Shown here one piece after another: positions 22,898 through 32,201 of a DNA stretch of 64,000 nt. Made by a program: the position numbers and the translations under genes. The notes beneath the pieces were generated by a model that ran no database searches, was not told the origin of the DNA, and saw only the letters and a list, made by a program, of their open reading frames with translations. Positions within the stretch are counted from its first letter, which is position 1; the number at the start of each line of letters is the position of its first letter. The stretch comes from Nitrospirae bacterium JdFR-85 (GTDB lineage: Bacteria; Nitrospirota; Thermodesulfovibrionia; Thermodesulfovibrionales; JdFR-85), in NCBI GenBank assembly GCA_002011745.1, contig MTOU01000009.1:1-64000 (forward strand), read 5' to 3'.

Positions 22898-23760
22898 CGT
22901 ATTATATACCTCAACCTCTTTTCTTTTCCATTCCTTAGAATATAGAGCTCTATTTCATCAGCCCCCCTGAGCTGTGTGAAGGCCCTTAATGCTGTCTCAG
23001 GATCAGTTATATCAAACTCGTTGATCCGTAGAAGGATATCATTGTTCCTGAGGCCGAGTTTGTAGTATATCCCGTCTCTCTTAACCTCTTTCAATACAAA
23101 TCCGTACTGTTTACCATCTCTGAATACAGGCTGAAGCCTCGCATCAGTCATAAGCTGCTGGGGATGCTCTATAGCCTCCTCTACTTTAAACCTATCCACC
23201 ACATACTCGCCACTGGCGGTCCTTTTAATAAAACTGTCTATCCTACGAGGACTCCTAAGCAGCCTTGGGCTCCTCTTTACTATATCTTTCCTTTTCTTAA
23301 TAGCTTCTTCTATATCAATGAGCTTAAGCCTTTTGGAGGTAGTACCTACAATAAGAGCACTCTCACTGTCCACCCTTACAAGCCTGCCTACTGAAGGCAC
23401 TTCCTGACCAGTATGATATATATTTTGTCTACCTGTGCTATCCATCAGGACCGCATAACCATGACCTCTACCATCATGGACTGTACCGACAAGCACAAGG
23501 TCTCCAACCGTATACGCCTCCTCTGAACTTCTACTATAATTCAACTCTCTGATACCAAAGGGATTCTTTTTCAGAATGATGTCATAATGCTTAAGGGAAT
23601 ATCCTTTATCTACCTCTTTCTGATCAGACCTCCCCTGGGTAGAGATATCCAGTACTGTCTCTTTGGAAGGAGTTAAAAAACTACGGACTGTTAGAGGGAT
23701 AAAAATAATGATACTTAATATTATCAGAAGGTTTATAATTTTAACAGCTCTGCCCATCAC
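22894..23760 (-). CDS. gspC: Type II secretion GspC-like protein with PDZ domain
   Basis: N-terminal TM; KNPFG; C-terminal PDZ GLRNNDILLRINEFDITDPETALRAF; adjacent to gspD. Confidence 0.85.
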   Translation of the reverse strand: MMGRAVKIINLLIILSIIIFIPLTVRSFLTPSKETVLDISTQGRSDQKEVDKGYSLKHYDIILKKNPFGIRELNYSRSSEEAYTVGDLVLVGTVHDGRGHGYAVLMDSTGRQNIYHTGQEVPSVGRLVRVDSESALIVGTTSKRLKLIDIEEAIKKRKDIVKRSPRLLRSPRRIDSFIKRTASGEYVVDRFKVEEAIEHPQQLMTDARLQPVFRDGKQYGFVLKEVKRDGIYYKLGLRNNDILLRINEFDITDPETALRAFTQLRGADEIELYILRNGKEKRLRYIIR

Positions 23761-23825
23761 AATGGATATAATACCATTATAAATGATTTTTTAGAAATAA
23801 TTTCTACCTGTAGGGAAGTGTTTGT

Positions 23826-24830
23826 CTAAGAAGAGACACTATTCTGGAGACTCTGGATCCTCTCCATAACCATCTCAGGGGATACCTCTCTCATACAGGT
23901 GATATGCTTACAGGACCTTCTAAAACAGGGAGCACAGGATATCTTAGCTCTTAATACATTATGTAGTTGACCATAGGGGCCTGTAAGGTTCTCATCTGTG
24001 GGACCGAATATTGCAAAAACAGGCACACCATATGCTGCTGCCAGATGCATTGGTCCAGAGTCATTTGTAACAACAAAAGACGCCCCTTTTATAAGTTGCA
24101 TCAGTTGCTTCAGGGTTGTTCTGCCTGTAAGGTCTATACAGTCAGCCCTTGAGTATGCCTTCACCTCTTCTGATATAGATACATCTTCTTTGCTTCCTAC
24201 CAAAAGGGCCTTTAACTCAGGAATGCTCTTAGAAAGGAGATAGATTGTCTCTCCAAAATACTCAGGTAGCCATCTTTTGCTCTGCCATCTTGCCCCTGGC
24301 ACCACAATATAGTAAGGCCCATTTACGGAAATACTCCCTTTTGTGGGTGGCATGGGGAAGTGAATCTCATCTGGATCTATTCCAATAAGTCTAAGTAACT
24401 TTAAATATCTCTCTACTGCATGTATATCTTTACCACCAGGGAGTTTCTTGTTGTAAAATATAGAGCTTTTCTCACGAGCATCACTAAAACCAACCCTCAG
24501 ATGGGCACCAGAAAGGAAAGTGATGAGACCACTCCTGAACAGACCCTGTAGATCAATCACTATATCATACCTCTCTTCTCTTAATCTTCTGCTGAGTAAA
24601 AAGATATCTCTCGGGAATCTCCATGCTCCTACAAGACTCCTCCACTGCTGCTTTTTGATTATCCATAGATGGCGAATCATGGGATGACCATCGAGTAAGC
24701 CCTCAAAACCAGAGGCCACAACCCAGTCTACTGTATACTCTCCCGCCTTCTTTATTGCATTCAGTGTAGCAAGACTATGAATGATGTCCCCAAGAGAGCT
24801 TGGTTTTACAATCAGAATCTTTTTAGACAT
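23826..24830 (-). CDS. Glycosyltransferase family 9 / lipopolysaccharide heptosyltransferase
   Basis: ILIVKPSSLGDIIHSLATLNAIKK; TNDSGPMHLAAAYGVPVFAIFGPT. Confidence 0.9.
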   Translation of the reverse strand: MSKKILIVKPSSLGDIIHSLATLNAIKKAGEYTVDWVVASGFEGLLDGHPMIRHLWIIKKQQWRSLVGAWRFPRDIFLLSRRLREERYDIVIDLQGLFRSGLITFLSGAHLRVGFSDAREKSSIFYNKKLPGGKDIHAVERYLKLLRLIGIDPDEIHFPMPPTKGSISVNGPYYIVVPGARWQSKRWLPEYFGETIYLLSKSIPELKALLVGSKEDVSISEEVKAYSRADCIDLTGRTTLKQLMQLIKGASFVVTNDSGPMHLAAAYGVPVFAIFGPTDENLTGPYGQLHNVLRAKISCAPCFRRSCKHITCMREVSPEMVMERIQSLQNSVSS

Positions 24831-25635
24831 TCATGATTCCTGAGTCAGTTAGATTCCTATACATATCAAGCCATCTCTCTCTCTGTATCTGTCTCCACTT
24901 CTCATCTGTCCTTTTCTGTAAAAGCCCTGAATTAAGGATCCTCTCCACTATCACTTCAAATGCCTGGGGTTGTTTTAAGAAGAATGGATGTACCTCATTG
25001 ATGATCTTATTCTGAAGGGCCTCTGATAGAGACTCTCCTACCACTGATTTTATATCCGCATGGACAATCTTCCTTAACAAAGCCTTAAATTCTTCTATGT
25101 CAACTTCATCCTCTTCCTTACTCTTCAATGCCCATTTCTTAACAAGTTCCTTGTATTTCCATCCCTCAACTCTGTCGCTTATCTTATTAAAAACTACGGA
25201 ACATAGGGCAAGAAATTTCTCCTTGGAAGAAACCTCTTGCAATTCTGTTAGCTCTTCCTCTATACGCTGAAGCTCCTCATCAGTAAACTCAATCCCCAGA
25301 TAATTTTTAAGGTCAGGAAGTATACATTTATGAAGGATTTGCAATAGCTCATCATCCTTTCCTTTCTTAATAATGTTTTTAATCTTTTCATCATAACTCC
25401 CTTCAAGAAGAGACTTCTTTACTTTCTTATGAAGTGCCTCCAAGATGAGGTTAAAATTCTCTTTTTTTATTCCCTTCTCCAAAATCTTGGAATAATTGAT
25501 TACTCTTCTTTCGATCACCAGTCCCTTATAAAAAAGAGTACAGACCATTACAGCCTTCTCTTCACCCATATCCTCGGTTTGGATGTGAAAGAGACATCCT
25601 TTGTATTTCACATTCTCATTTAAACCAAGAACCAT
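24823..25635 (-). CDS. Uncharacterised helical protein
   Basis: 270 aa; N-terminal NENVKYKGCLFHIQTEDMGEEKAVMVCTLFYKG; overlaps downstream gene. Confidence 0.7.
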   Translation of the reverse strand: MVLGLNENVKYKGCLFHIQTEDMGEEKAVMVCTLFYKGLVIERRVINYSKILEKGIKKENFNLILEALHKKVKKSLLEGSYDEKIKNIIKKGKDDELLQILHKCILPDLKNYLGIEFTDEELQRIEEELTELQEVSSKEKFLALCSVVFNKISDRVEGWKYKELVKKWALKSKEEDEVDIEEFKALLRKIVHADIKSVVGESLSEALQNKIINEVHPFFLKQPQAFEVIVERILNSGLLQKRTDEKWRQIQRERWLDMYRNLTDSGIMNV

Positions 25636-25768
25636 CTTTATATTTTAACAGAATTATCCTGAGTTGTCTCTCCTAAACAACAAAAACTAATTTCATCTAT
25701 TATCTCTTTAAAATCAATCTATTAAAATACAACTCTAAACCAATTAAATAATTTTTTCTCATAACACC

Positions 25769-25797
25769 TTGATTTTAAAAACATTCTTTGGTATAAT
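25769..25797 (+). promoter_or_regulatory. Sigma70-type promoter TTGATT-N17-TATAAT
   Basis: Hexamers at 25769-25774 and 25792-25797, immediately upstream of ATG 25804. Confidence 0.6.
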
Positions 25798-25803
25798 TTT
25801 AAC

Positions 25804-26028
25804 ATGTTAGAGAGCAAGACCTTTCAGATGGCTATTGAGACTGTAAGAAAGGGTCTGAAACAGGAGGGAGGGGATCTTGAGGTAGTGGATTTTAAAGATG
25901 GGATACTTTATGTAAGACTCACAGGCCGGTGCAAGGGATGTTTGATGGCTGGTCTTACAATGAAGAACTGGATTGAAAAAACACTTAAAGAGGCTGTAGC
26001 TGAGATAAAAGAGGTTAGAGAAGTATGA
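25804..26028 (+). CDS. NifU C-terminal-domain-like Fe-S protein
   Basis: GRCKGCLMAGLTMKNWIEKTLKEAVAEIKEV (CxxC). Confidence 0.85.
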   Translation: MLESKTFQMAIETVRKGLKQEGGDLEVVDFKDGILYVRLTGRCKGCLMAGLTMKNWIEKTLKEAVAEIKEVREV

Positions 26029-27155
26029 ATAGAAAACTACTCCTTAAACTATCCATCTTACTATTCTGCCTCTTTTTACTCCCAGCAGGGGGTTCTGCCA
26101 CAGAAATCAAGGATATAAGATTCAGTCATACCAAACAAAAGACAAGAATAGTTATTGAACTGAACAGTCTGCCTACATATAAAGTGGGCACTCTTCATAA
26201 TCCTGCAAGGATATATTTTGACCTTAAAAAAACCTCCTCTGCCTTAGGTATCAATAAGGTTGATATTTTCAAGGGACCTGTAAAAAAGGTACGTATAGGG
26301 AGATTTAATAATGATACTTTAAGAGTGGTTATTGACCTTGAAAGATTATATAAATATAAAACTTTTAATCTTCAATCCCCTCCCAGAATAGTTGTTGATT
26401 TTCTACACGAGAAGAATCCTTTTATCAAACCACGCAAAGTTGTGGTGATTGATCCAGGGCATGGTGGTGACGACCCTGGAGCTATTGGACCGAGCGGTCT
26501 TAAAGAAAAGGATGTAACACTGGATATTGCAAAAAGGCTTAAGAAAATCCTGGAGGAGAGGTATAATCTTGTTGTATTTCTCACCCGAGAGACTGACAGA
26601 TATATCTCCTTAAAGGAGAGAACAGCCTTTGCAAACAGAAAAGGAGCTGATGTATTTATCTCAATCCATATAAATGCCAGCAGAAAGAGGAATACCCGAG
26701 GGATTGAGACATATCTTCTGAACTGGACAAATGATGAAGAAGCACTCAGGGTTGCAGCCCGTGAGAATGCCATCTCCATAGAGAAGATGAAAAAGAGCCA
26801 GACAGAACTTGGCATGATTCTCGCTTCTTTAGAGAGAGAAAGCAAAAGGGATGAATCCCTTCGTCTTGCTCATTATATTCACCAGAGCCTTATGAGGGAG
26901 GTAACCCGATCTTACAGGGGTATAAAAGACCTCGGTGTCAAACAGGCACTCTTTTATGTACTTGTAGGAGCAGAAATGCCTTCGGTGCTTGTAGAGGTAG
27001 GGTTTATAAGCAATCCAAAAGACGAGAGACTTCTTAGGAAAAGGGCATTCCGTCAGAAGACGGCAACTTCTATTGCAAGGGGCATATTCCGATATATCAT
27101 GAGCCTACCTGATACACCAAAACTTGCAATGTTAAAAGAAAATCTGCCAGAATAA
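26025..27155 (+). CDS. N-acetylmuramoyl-L-alanine amidase with AMIN domain
   Basis: VVIDPGHGGDDPGAIGPSGLKEKDVTLDIA; N-terminal AMIN-like region. Confidence 0.93.
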   Translation: MNRKLLLKLSILLFCLFLLPAGGSATEIKDIRFSHTKQKTRIVIELNSLPTYKVGTLHNPARIYFDLKKTSSALGINKVDIFKGPVKKVRIGRFNNDTLRVVIDLERLYKYKTFNLQSPPRIVVDFLHEKNPFIKPRKVVVIDPGHGGDDPGAIGPSGLKEKDVTLDIAKRLKKILEERYNLVVFLTRETDRYISLKERTAFANRKGADVFISIHINASRKRNTRGIETYLLNWTNDEEALRVAARENAISIEKMKKSQTELGMILASLERESKRDESLRLAHYIHQSLMREVTRSYRGIKDLGVKQALFYVLVGAEMPSVLVEVGFISNPKDERLLRKRAFRQKTATSIARGIFRYIMSLPDTPKLAMLKENLPE

Positions 27156-27179
27156 GCAAGGGGATATTTTCTATAACTG

Positions 27180-27815
27180 ATGCCATACTATAGAGTGTAT
27201 ATAAAACTGTTTTTGTACACAGGTCTTGTAATTATAATATTTACCAATAGTAGTGTATCCTTGGCCTGTGGATTTATTTTACTATCCCTACTAATCATAT
27301 TTCTCTTCCCTGACAGAAGGATGAGAAAGGGGGCTATTCCAACCCTGTTACTTGCTGGGGCAACCTTTTTTGGAAATCTCTTCTTTCATCCTGGAAAGGT
27401 GATACTAGATATGGGAGTGGTATCAATTACTGATCGCTCCCTTCATAATGCACTGCTGAGAACATCTCGTGTTATAGCACTCATTGTAGGAGCAAAGTAC
27501 CTGTTTTTAACCTCCTCTGTGGAGGAGTTGATTTCCGCCCTCAGGAGAATATTCTTACCCCTGAGGAAACTCGGTATTCCTGTCGATAGATTCTTTGATA
27601 CTACCCTTTTAACATTGAAGAAATTGCCAGAGATTAAAGAAAGGCTCAGTGATAACTACTCAATAAAAGGTTCTGCTTCAGGAGCATCCAGAATAAAGGG
27701 GGCAACATCTGTTTTGTATTCGGTGCTTCTGGAGGAGCTTAAACAAGATAATCCTTACAATTCTCAAAATCGCAGAAAGGCATCTTCTGAAAACAAAGAC
27801 AGGAGAGTCAATTGA
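27180..27815 (+). CDS. EcfT/CbiQ-like membrane protein
   Basis: Polytopic; TSSVEELISALRRIFLPLRKLGIP resembles the ECF T-component coupling region. Confidence 0.6.
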   Translation: MPYYRVYIKLFLYTGLVIIIFTNSSVSLACGFILLSLLIIFLFPDRRMRKGAIPTLLLAGATFFGNLFFHPGKVILDMGVVSITDRSLHNALLRTSRVIALIVGAKYLFLTSSVEELISALRRIFLPLRKLGIPVDRFFDTTLLTLKKLPEIKERLSDNYSIKGSASGASRIKGATSVLYSVLLEELKQDNPYNSQNRRKASSENKDRRVN

Positions 27816-28870
27816 ATCCAGGTAGGTTTTATCTATTTACACTAATAGTAATCACAGGCATACTTGCATATCTATCTTATCTAATAATAAAACCCTTTCT
27901 GACACCTCTTGCATGGGCAGTTGTTATGACAGTGGTCTTTTATCCTGTTTATATCTATATATCTCGCTTTATTAGATGGAAATCCTTTGCCTCTGCTATT
28001 ACATTACTCATAACCATAATACTCATAATAGGCCCTTTTTCATATCTATTAATAAACCTTGCTGCTGAACTAAGGGACTTCCTCCATTACCTTAACACAA
28101 CAGGACTTCCAAGGATTGATGAACTCACAAAGTCTGAGAAGGTGATATGGCTTCAGGAAAGAATAAAGGATACATTCAATATTAAAGACCTGGATATCTC
28201 GTCATTAGTATCAAATACTCTATCTAAAATAGGCAAGGCTGTTTTAAGCAATGTAACCACAGGAGTTGCAAATATTGCTTCTGTAGTCATAAATTTCGTA
28301 CTGATGCTCTTTGCCATGTTTTTTATGCTTAAAGATGGCCCTGGATTTATTGCAAAGGTTAAGGATTACCTGCCCTTCTCTGAAAACCAGAAGGACAGAC
28401 TCACCTCCCAGATGAAAGACATGGTTATCTCTACAATCTATGGAGGAGTAGTGGTAGCCCTGATACAGGGTGTGCTTGGAGGTGTAACCTTTCTGTTGTT
28501 GGGATTGCAGTCTCCAGTGCTACTTGGTACAGCGATCGCCTTAATGTCCTTTATACCTGCCTTTGGAGCATTCTCTGTCTGGGGACCTGTGTTGGTATAT
28601 CTTATTATCAAAAAGTTCTATCTAAAGGCACTTATACTTTTCTTGGTAGGAACATTTATAATAAGTATGGTAGACAATTTCCTCAAACCCATAATTATCA
28701 GTGGGCGTACTCGGATGCCCACCCTTTTCATCTTCTTTAGTGTTATAGGAGGAATAAGGTTATTTGGACTGATTGGTCTTGTCCTCGGTCCTCTTGTAAT
28801 CGCAATGTTTATTTCGGTTGTTGAGATATTCAGAAATCTTGAAGGAGGTGGTAAAGATGTTGAGTCGTGA
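27812..28870 (+). CDS. AI-2E family transporter (PerM/UPF0118)
   Basis: Eight TM pattern; FIPAFGAFSVWGPVLVYLI; GLIGLVLGPLVIAMFI. Confidence 0.9.
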   Translation: MNPGRFYLFTLIVITGILAYLSYLIIKPFLTPLAWAVVMTVVFYPVYIYISRFIRWKSFASAITLLITIILIIGPFSYLLINLAAELRDFLHYLNTTGLPRIDELTKSEKVIWLQERIKDTFNIKDLDISSLVSNTLSKIGKAVLSNVTTGVANIASVVINFVLMLFAMFFMLKDGPGFIAKVKDYLPFSENQKDRLTSQMKDMVISTIYGGVVVALIQGVLGGVTFLLLGLQSPVLLGTAIALMSFIPAFGAFSVWGPVLVYLIIKKFYLKALILFLVGTFIISMVDNFLKPIIISGRTRMPTLFIFFSVIGGIRLFGLIGLVLGPLVIAMFISVVEIFRNLEGGGKDVES

Positions 28871-29984
28871 AGAGTTGAAAGAACTTACTGATATCAGTGA
28901 AAATGGAAATTTTTATGTAACCCTTTATCTGAATGTAAATCCTACTACTAATCAGAGAGGAGAGTATGTCACCCATTTAAAGAATCTTGTTAAAGAGACA
29001 GAGAAACAGACTGATAAGAATATTCTCAAAAAAGTCAAAAAGGATTTCGAAAAGATAGAGTCATTTATAAATACTAACAAAAGGGAATTTAAGAAGGGAC
29101 TTGTAATTATTTCCTCTCAAGAGGTATCATTCTGGAGGACATACCATCTATCCATACCTGTTAAGAACCTTCTGGTGGTGGATAAAACTCCTTTTATAAA
29201 CCCTCTTTTGGATATTATTGATAACTATCCAAGATATCTTATCCTGTTGATAGAAAAGGAGTTTGCAAGACTCTTCATTGTTCAACTCTCCGAGATTACA
29301 GAGTATGTAAGGATCCACACACCTGATGTGCCTGGTAAACATAAAAAAGGTGGGTGGTTTGCACTTGCAGAGACACATTATCAACGTCATATTGATTATC
29401 ATGTAGAAATACATCTCAAAGAGGTAGAAAAGACCCTTGAGGAATGTATCAATAAGGAAAAAATAGACATTATTTTTATAGGCGGACATGAGGAAGTAAG
29501 AAAAAAGTTCATAAACCTTCTTCCTCAGCAAATAAAAGAAAAAATACATGGCGAATTTAATGCCCAACTGGAGATAACACCGGATGAGGTGCTCAAAAAG
29601 GTATCTCCTCTGCTGGAGGATTACGAAAGACAGAAAGAGAGGAAAATACTGGACACACTTATAACCAAAGTGCTGAAAGGAGATGCGGCTGTTATGGGTC
29701 TCGAGGATACGCTGAATGCAGTTATGGAGGGAAGGGTTCATACCCTTATATTTGATAGAGAATACCGTTCAAAGGGTTACAGATGTGAGGCATGTGGATT
29801 TATCACAGTCCAAGAGGTACAGAAATGTCCCTACTGCTCATCAATCCAGATACAGGTGGTAGAATATCTTGTAGACTTTATTGCACAGAAGGCTGTAGAG
29901 CAAGGAGCCAAGATCGAGGTTATTGCTTATGAGAATGGTTTAATGAGAGAAAAGGGAGGTATTGGAGCAATACTAAGATATTAA
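28857..29984 (+). CDS. Bacterial eRF1/Pelota-like (baeRF family) protein with GGW motif and zinc ribbon
   Basis: GKHKKGGWFALAETHYQRHIDYHVEIHLKEVEKTLEECI; CEACGF...CPYCSS; GAKIEVIAYENGLMREKGGIGAILRY. Start at 28857 follows ggaggtggtaaag. Confidence 0.8.
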   Translation: MLSREELKELTDISENGNFYVTLYLNVNPTTNQRGEYVTHLKNLVKETEKQTDKNILKKVKKDFEKIESFINTNKREFKKGLVIISSQEVSFWRTYHLSIPVKNLLVVDKTPFINPLLDIIDNYPRYLILLIEKEFARLFIVQLSEITEYVRIHTPDVPGKHKKGGWFALAETHYQRHIDYHVEIHLKEVEKTLEECINKEKIDIIFIGGHEEVRKKFINLLPQQIKEKIHGEFNAQLEITPDEVLKKVSPLLEDYERQKERKILDTLITKVLKGDAAVMGLEDTLNAVMEGRVHTLIFDREYRSKGYRCEACGFITVQEVQKCPYCSSIQIQVVEYLVDFIAQKAVEQGAKIEVIAYENGLMREKGGIGAILRY

Positions 29985-30035
29985 TTAGCTTTAACTATTG
30001 GTGCTTAAGAATAAATAGTTCAAAGGAGGTAAAGG

Positions 30036-30392
30036 ATGAAAAAATTATCCTTTCTAATCTCAACAGTTGTTCTAATCATCATTGGTATCGCCTTTGCTGG
30101 AGGTGATATAGAAAAGGGGAAAAAGCTCTTTAGTGATCCCTCTCTTGGTACAAATGGCAAAAGTTGCGAAAGTTGTCATCCCAAAGGAAGAGGTATTAAT
30201 GGTCAAAAGAGTACTTTTACTATTATGGGCAAAAAACAGAAAACTCTCGAAGAGGCTATTAATTTCTGTATTGAGATGGCATTGAAAGGAAAACCTCTAC
30301 CAAAAGATTCTGAAAAAATGCAGAATCTTGCCACCTATCTAAGAACTCTTGATGTTGGTAGAAAAGTCAGAAAAAGAATTGAGGGGTGTTAA
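30036..30392 (+). CDS. Small monoheme cytochrome c, exported
   Basis: Signal peptide MKKLSFLISTVVLIIIGIAFA; CESCH. Confidence 0.88.
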   Translation: MKKLSFLISTVVLIIIGIAFAGGDIEKGKKLFSDPSLGTNGKSCESCHPKGRGINGQKSTFTIMGKKQKTLEEAINFCIEMALKGKPLPKDSEKMQNLATYLRTLDVGRKVRKRIEGC

Positions 30393-30395
30393 TAA

Positions 30396-30440
30396 ATCTA
30401 ATCAGAGGGGTCTTTATGTTAAAGACCCCTCTGATTAGAT
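30396..30440 (+). terminator. Perfect 21-bp hairpin with 3-nt loop after cytochrome c gene
   Basis: ATCTAATCAGAGGGGTCTTTA-TGT-TAAAGACCCCTCTGATTAGAT followed by ctctcttctt. Confidence 0.8.
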
Positions 30441-30547
30441 CTCTCTTCTTAATCCCTGTTTATCATATAAAATAAAAATACTGGATTTTATAGAAGCTAT
30501 TATTGTAGATTTATATGTAAGCAGAAAGAAAAAGCTCTTTTAAGGCA

Positions 30548-32182
30548 ATGATGAAAGAAAGCAAAATAGATACTCTCGCCTTTGTTAAAGATCTTCTTGC
30601 CAAGAAGCTTCGTAACTCTCTGAGCCTTAAATTGATCGTAGCAATCGGAACCTTAATCCTTGTAGCAAGTGGCATATTCTGGTTTGTCATTATTGTTAGG
30701 GGAGAGAAACAGATTCTTAATTCTTCTATAATACACGCCTCCGAATACAACAGTATCATCGAAAACAGCGTAAAAACAAACATGTCAATGGGACAGGTGG
30801 AAATCATTCAGAAGATGTTGGAAGAGATCGGCACAACAGGCGCATTTAAAGAAGTAAGAATCTATAGTCATCCTGAAGGTATTATCAAATTCTCTTCTGA
30901 CAAGGCTGTTATATCAGAAAAACTTGATATTAAATCGCCCTCCTGTGCTGTATGTCACAAGGATACGGAGATGAAGAATGTTAGCTGGTCAATTATTAAA
31001 AGAAAAGAAGGTAGAATATTGAGGCTCTCAAAGACACTTCTATATGAACCTACCTGTAGTGTAAACTGTCACTATCATACTCCATCCAAAAAGATAATAG
31101 GTATTCTTGAGACTGACTATTCCATAGTCAATCTTGACAAGACACTAAGGGAACAGAAGCTTGCTACTATCACATTTGGTATTATTCTCACTGTGGTAAG
31201 CTCTATAGTCCTTTGTATCATCCTGTGGAAGATAATTATAAAACCTCTTATGCTTCTTGCTGAGGGAATGGAAAGAGTATCAAAGGGTGACCTCGACCAC
31301 AAGGTGGAGATAAATACAAGGGATGAGATGGGTATGCTTGCCAAGACATTTAATTCCATGACAACCGAATTAAAGACAGCAAGACAGAGGCTTGAGAACT
31401 GGGCAAAGGAGCTTGAAGAAGAGGTGGCAAAGAAGACCGAAGAAATAAGAAAGGGGCAGGAGCAAATGATCCATACTGAGAAACTCGCATCTCTTGGTAG
31501 AATGGCTGCAGGTGTAGCTCATGAACTGAACAGCCCCTTAACAGGAATTGTAACCTTTGCCCATCTTATGCTCAAAAGAATACCTCCTGAAGATAAATTG
31601 AACAGGGAAGACCTTGAGGTTATTATTGAGCAGGCAGAAAGGTGTTCAAAAATAATAAAAGGACTGCTTGGTTTTTCAAGGGCACTTCCCACACAGAAGG
31701 CGAAGGTTAACATAAATGCGACAATAAGCCATGTGCTGGATATGATTAAGAACCAGGCAAAGTTTCATAATATAAAACTCATCACAGATCTTGCACCTGA
31801 CTTGCCCGAGATAGATGGAGACGCCTCACAACTTGAACAGGTCTACATGAATCTTCTAATAAATGCAGCAGATGCTATGAATGACAGAGGACAGATAAAG
31901 ATTGCTACACGCAGGGTGCAGGAAGATGGCAAGGAATTCATTGAGATAGAATTTACAGACACAGGTCCTGGAATACCCGAAGAACATCTTAACAAGATCT
32001 TCGAACCATTCTTTACAACAAAACCTGTTGGAAAAGGTACAGGTCTTGGACTTTCAGTAAGTCATGGAATTATAAGAAAGCATGGTGGTTACATGACTGT
32101 AAAGAGCAAAGTAGGTGAAGGAACAAGCTTCTTCATCAGACTCCCGATACCTGAAAAAGAAAAGAAGGAACAAAAAGATTAG
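30548..32182 (+). CDS. Membrane sensor histidine kinase with periplasmic c-type heme motifs (CAVCH and CSVNCH), HAMP, HisKA, HATPase
   Basis: CAVCHKD; TCSVNCHYHTP; HAMP region; AGVAHELNSPLTGI; HATPase N/G boxes. Confidence 0.92.
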   Translation: MMKESKIDTLAFVKDLLAKKLRNSLSLKLIVAIGTLILVASGIFWFVIIVRGEKQILNSSIIHASEYNSIIENSVKTNMSMGQVEIIQKMLEEIGTTGAFKEVRIYSHPEGIIKFSSDKAVISEKLDIKSPSCAVCHKDTEMKNVSWSIIKRKEGRILRLSKTLLYEPTCSVNCHYHTPSKKIIGILETDYSIVNLDKTLREQKLATITFGIILTVVSSIVLCIILWKIIIKPLMLLAEGMERVSKGDLDHKVEINTRDEMGMLAKTFNSMTTELKTARQRLENWAKELEEEVAKKTEEIRKGQEQMIHTEKLASLGRMAAGVAHELNSPLTGIVTFAHLMLKRIPPEDKLNREDLEVIIEQAERCSKIIKGLLGFSRALPTQKAKVNINATISHVLDMIKNQAKFHNIKLITDLAPDLPEIDGDASQLEQVYMNLLINAADAMNDRGQIKIATRRVQEDGKEFIEIEFTDTGPGIPEEHLNKIFEPFFTTKPVGKGTGLGLSVSHGIIRKHGGYMTVKSKVGEGTSFFIRLPIPEKEKKEQKD

Positions 32183-32201
32183 AGTGAATACCAAGGGGAT
32201 C

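Noticed and set aside
29148-29741. 197-aa minus-strand ORF
   Set aside because: Antisense shadow of the baeRF-like CDS; low-complexity Phe/Tyr/Leu-rich with no recognisable domain. The same applies to most other short overlapping ORFs in the track.
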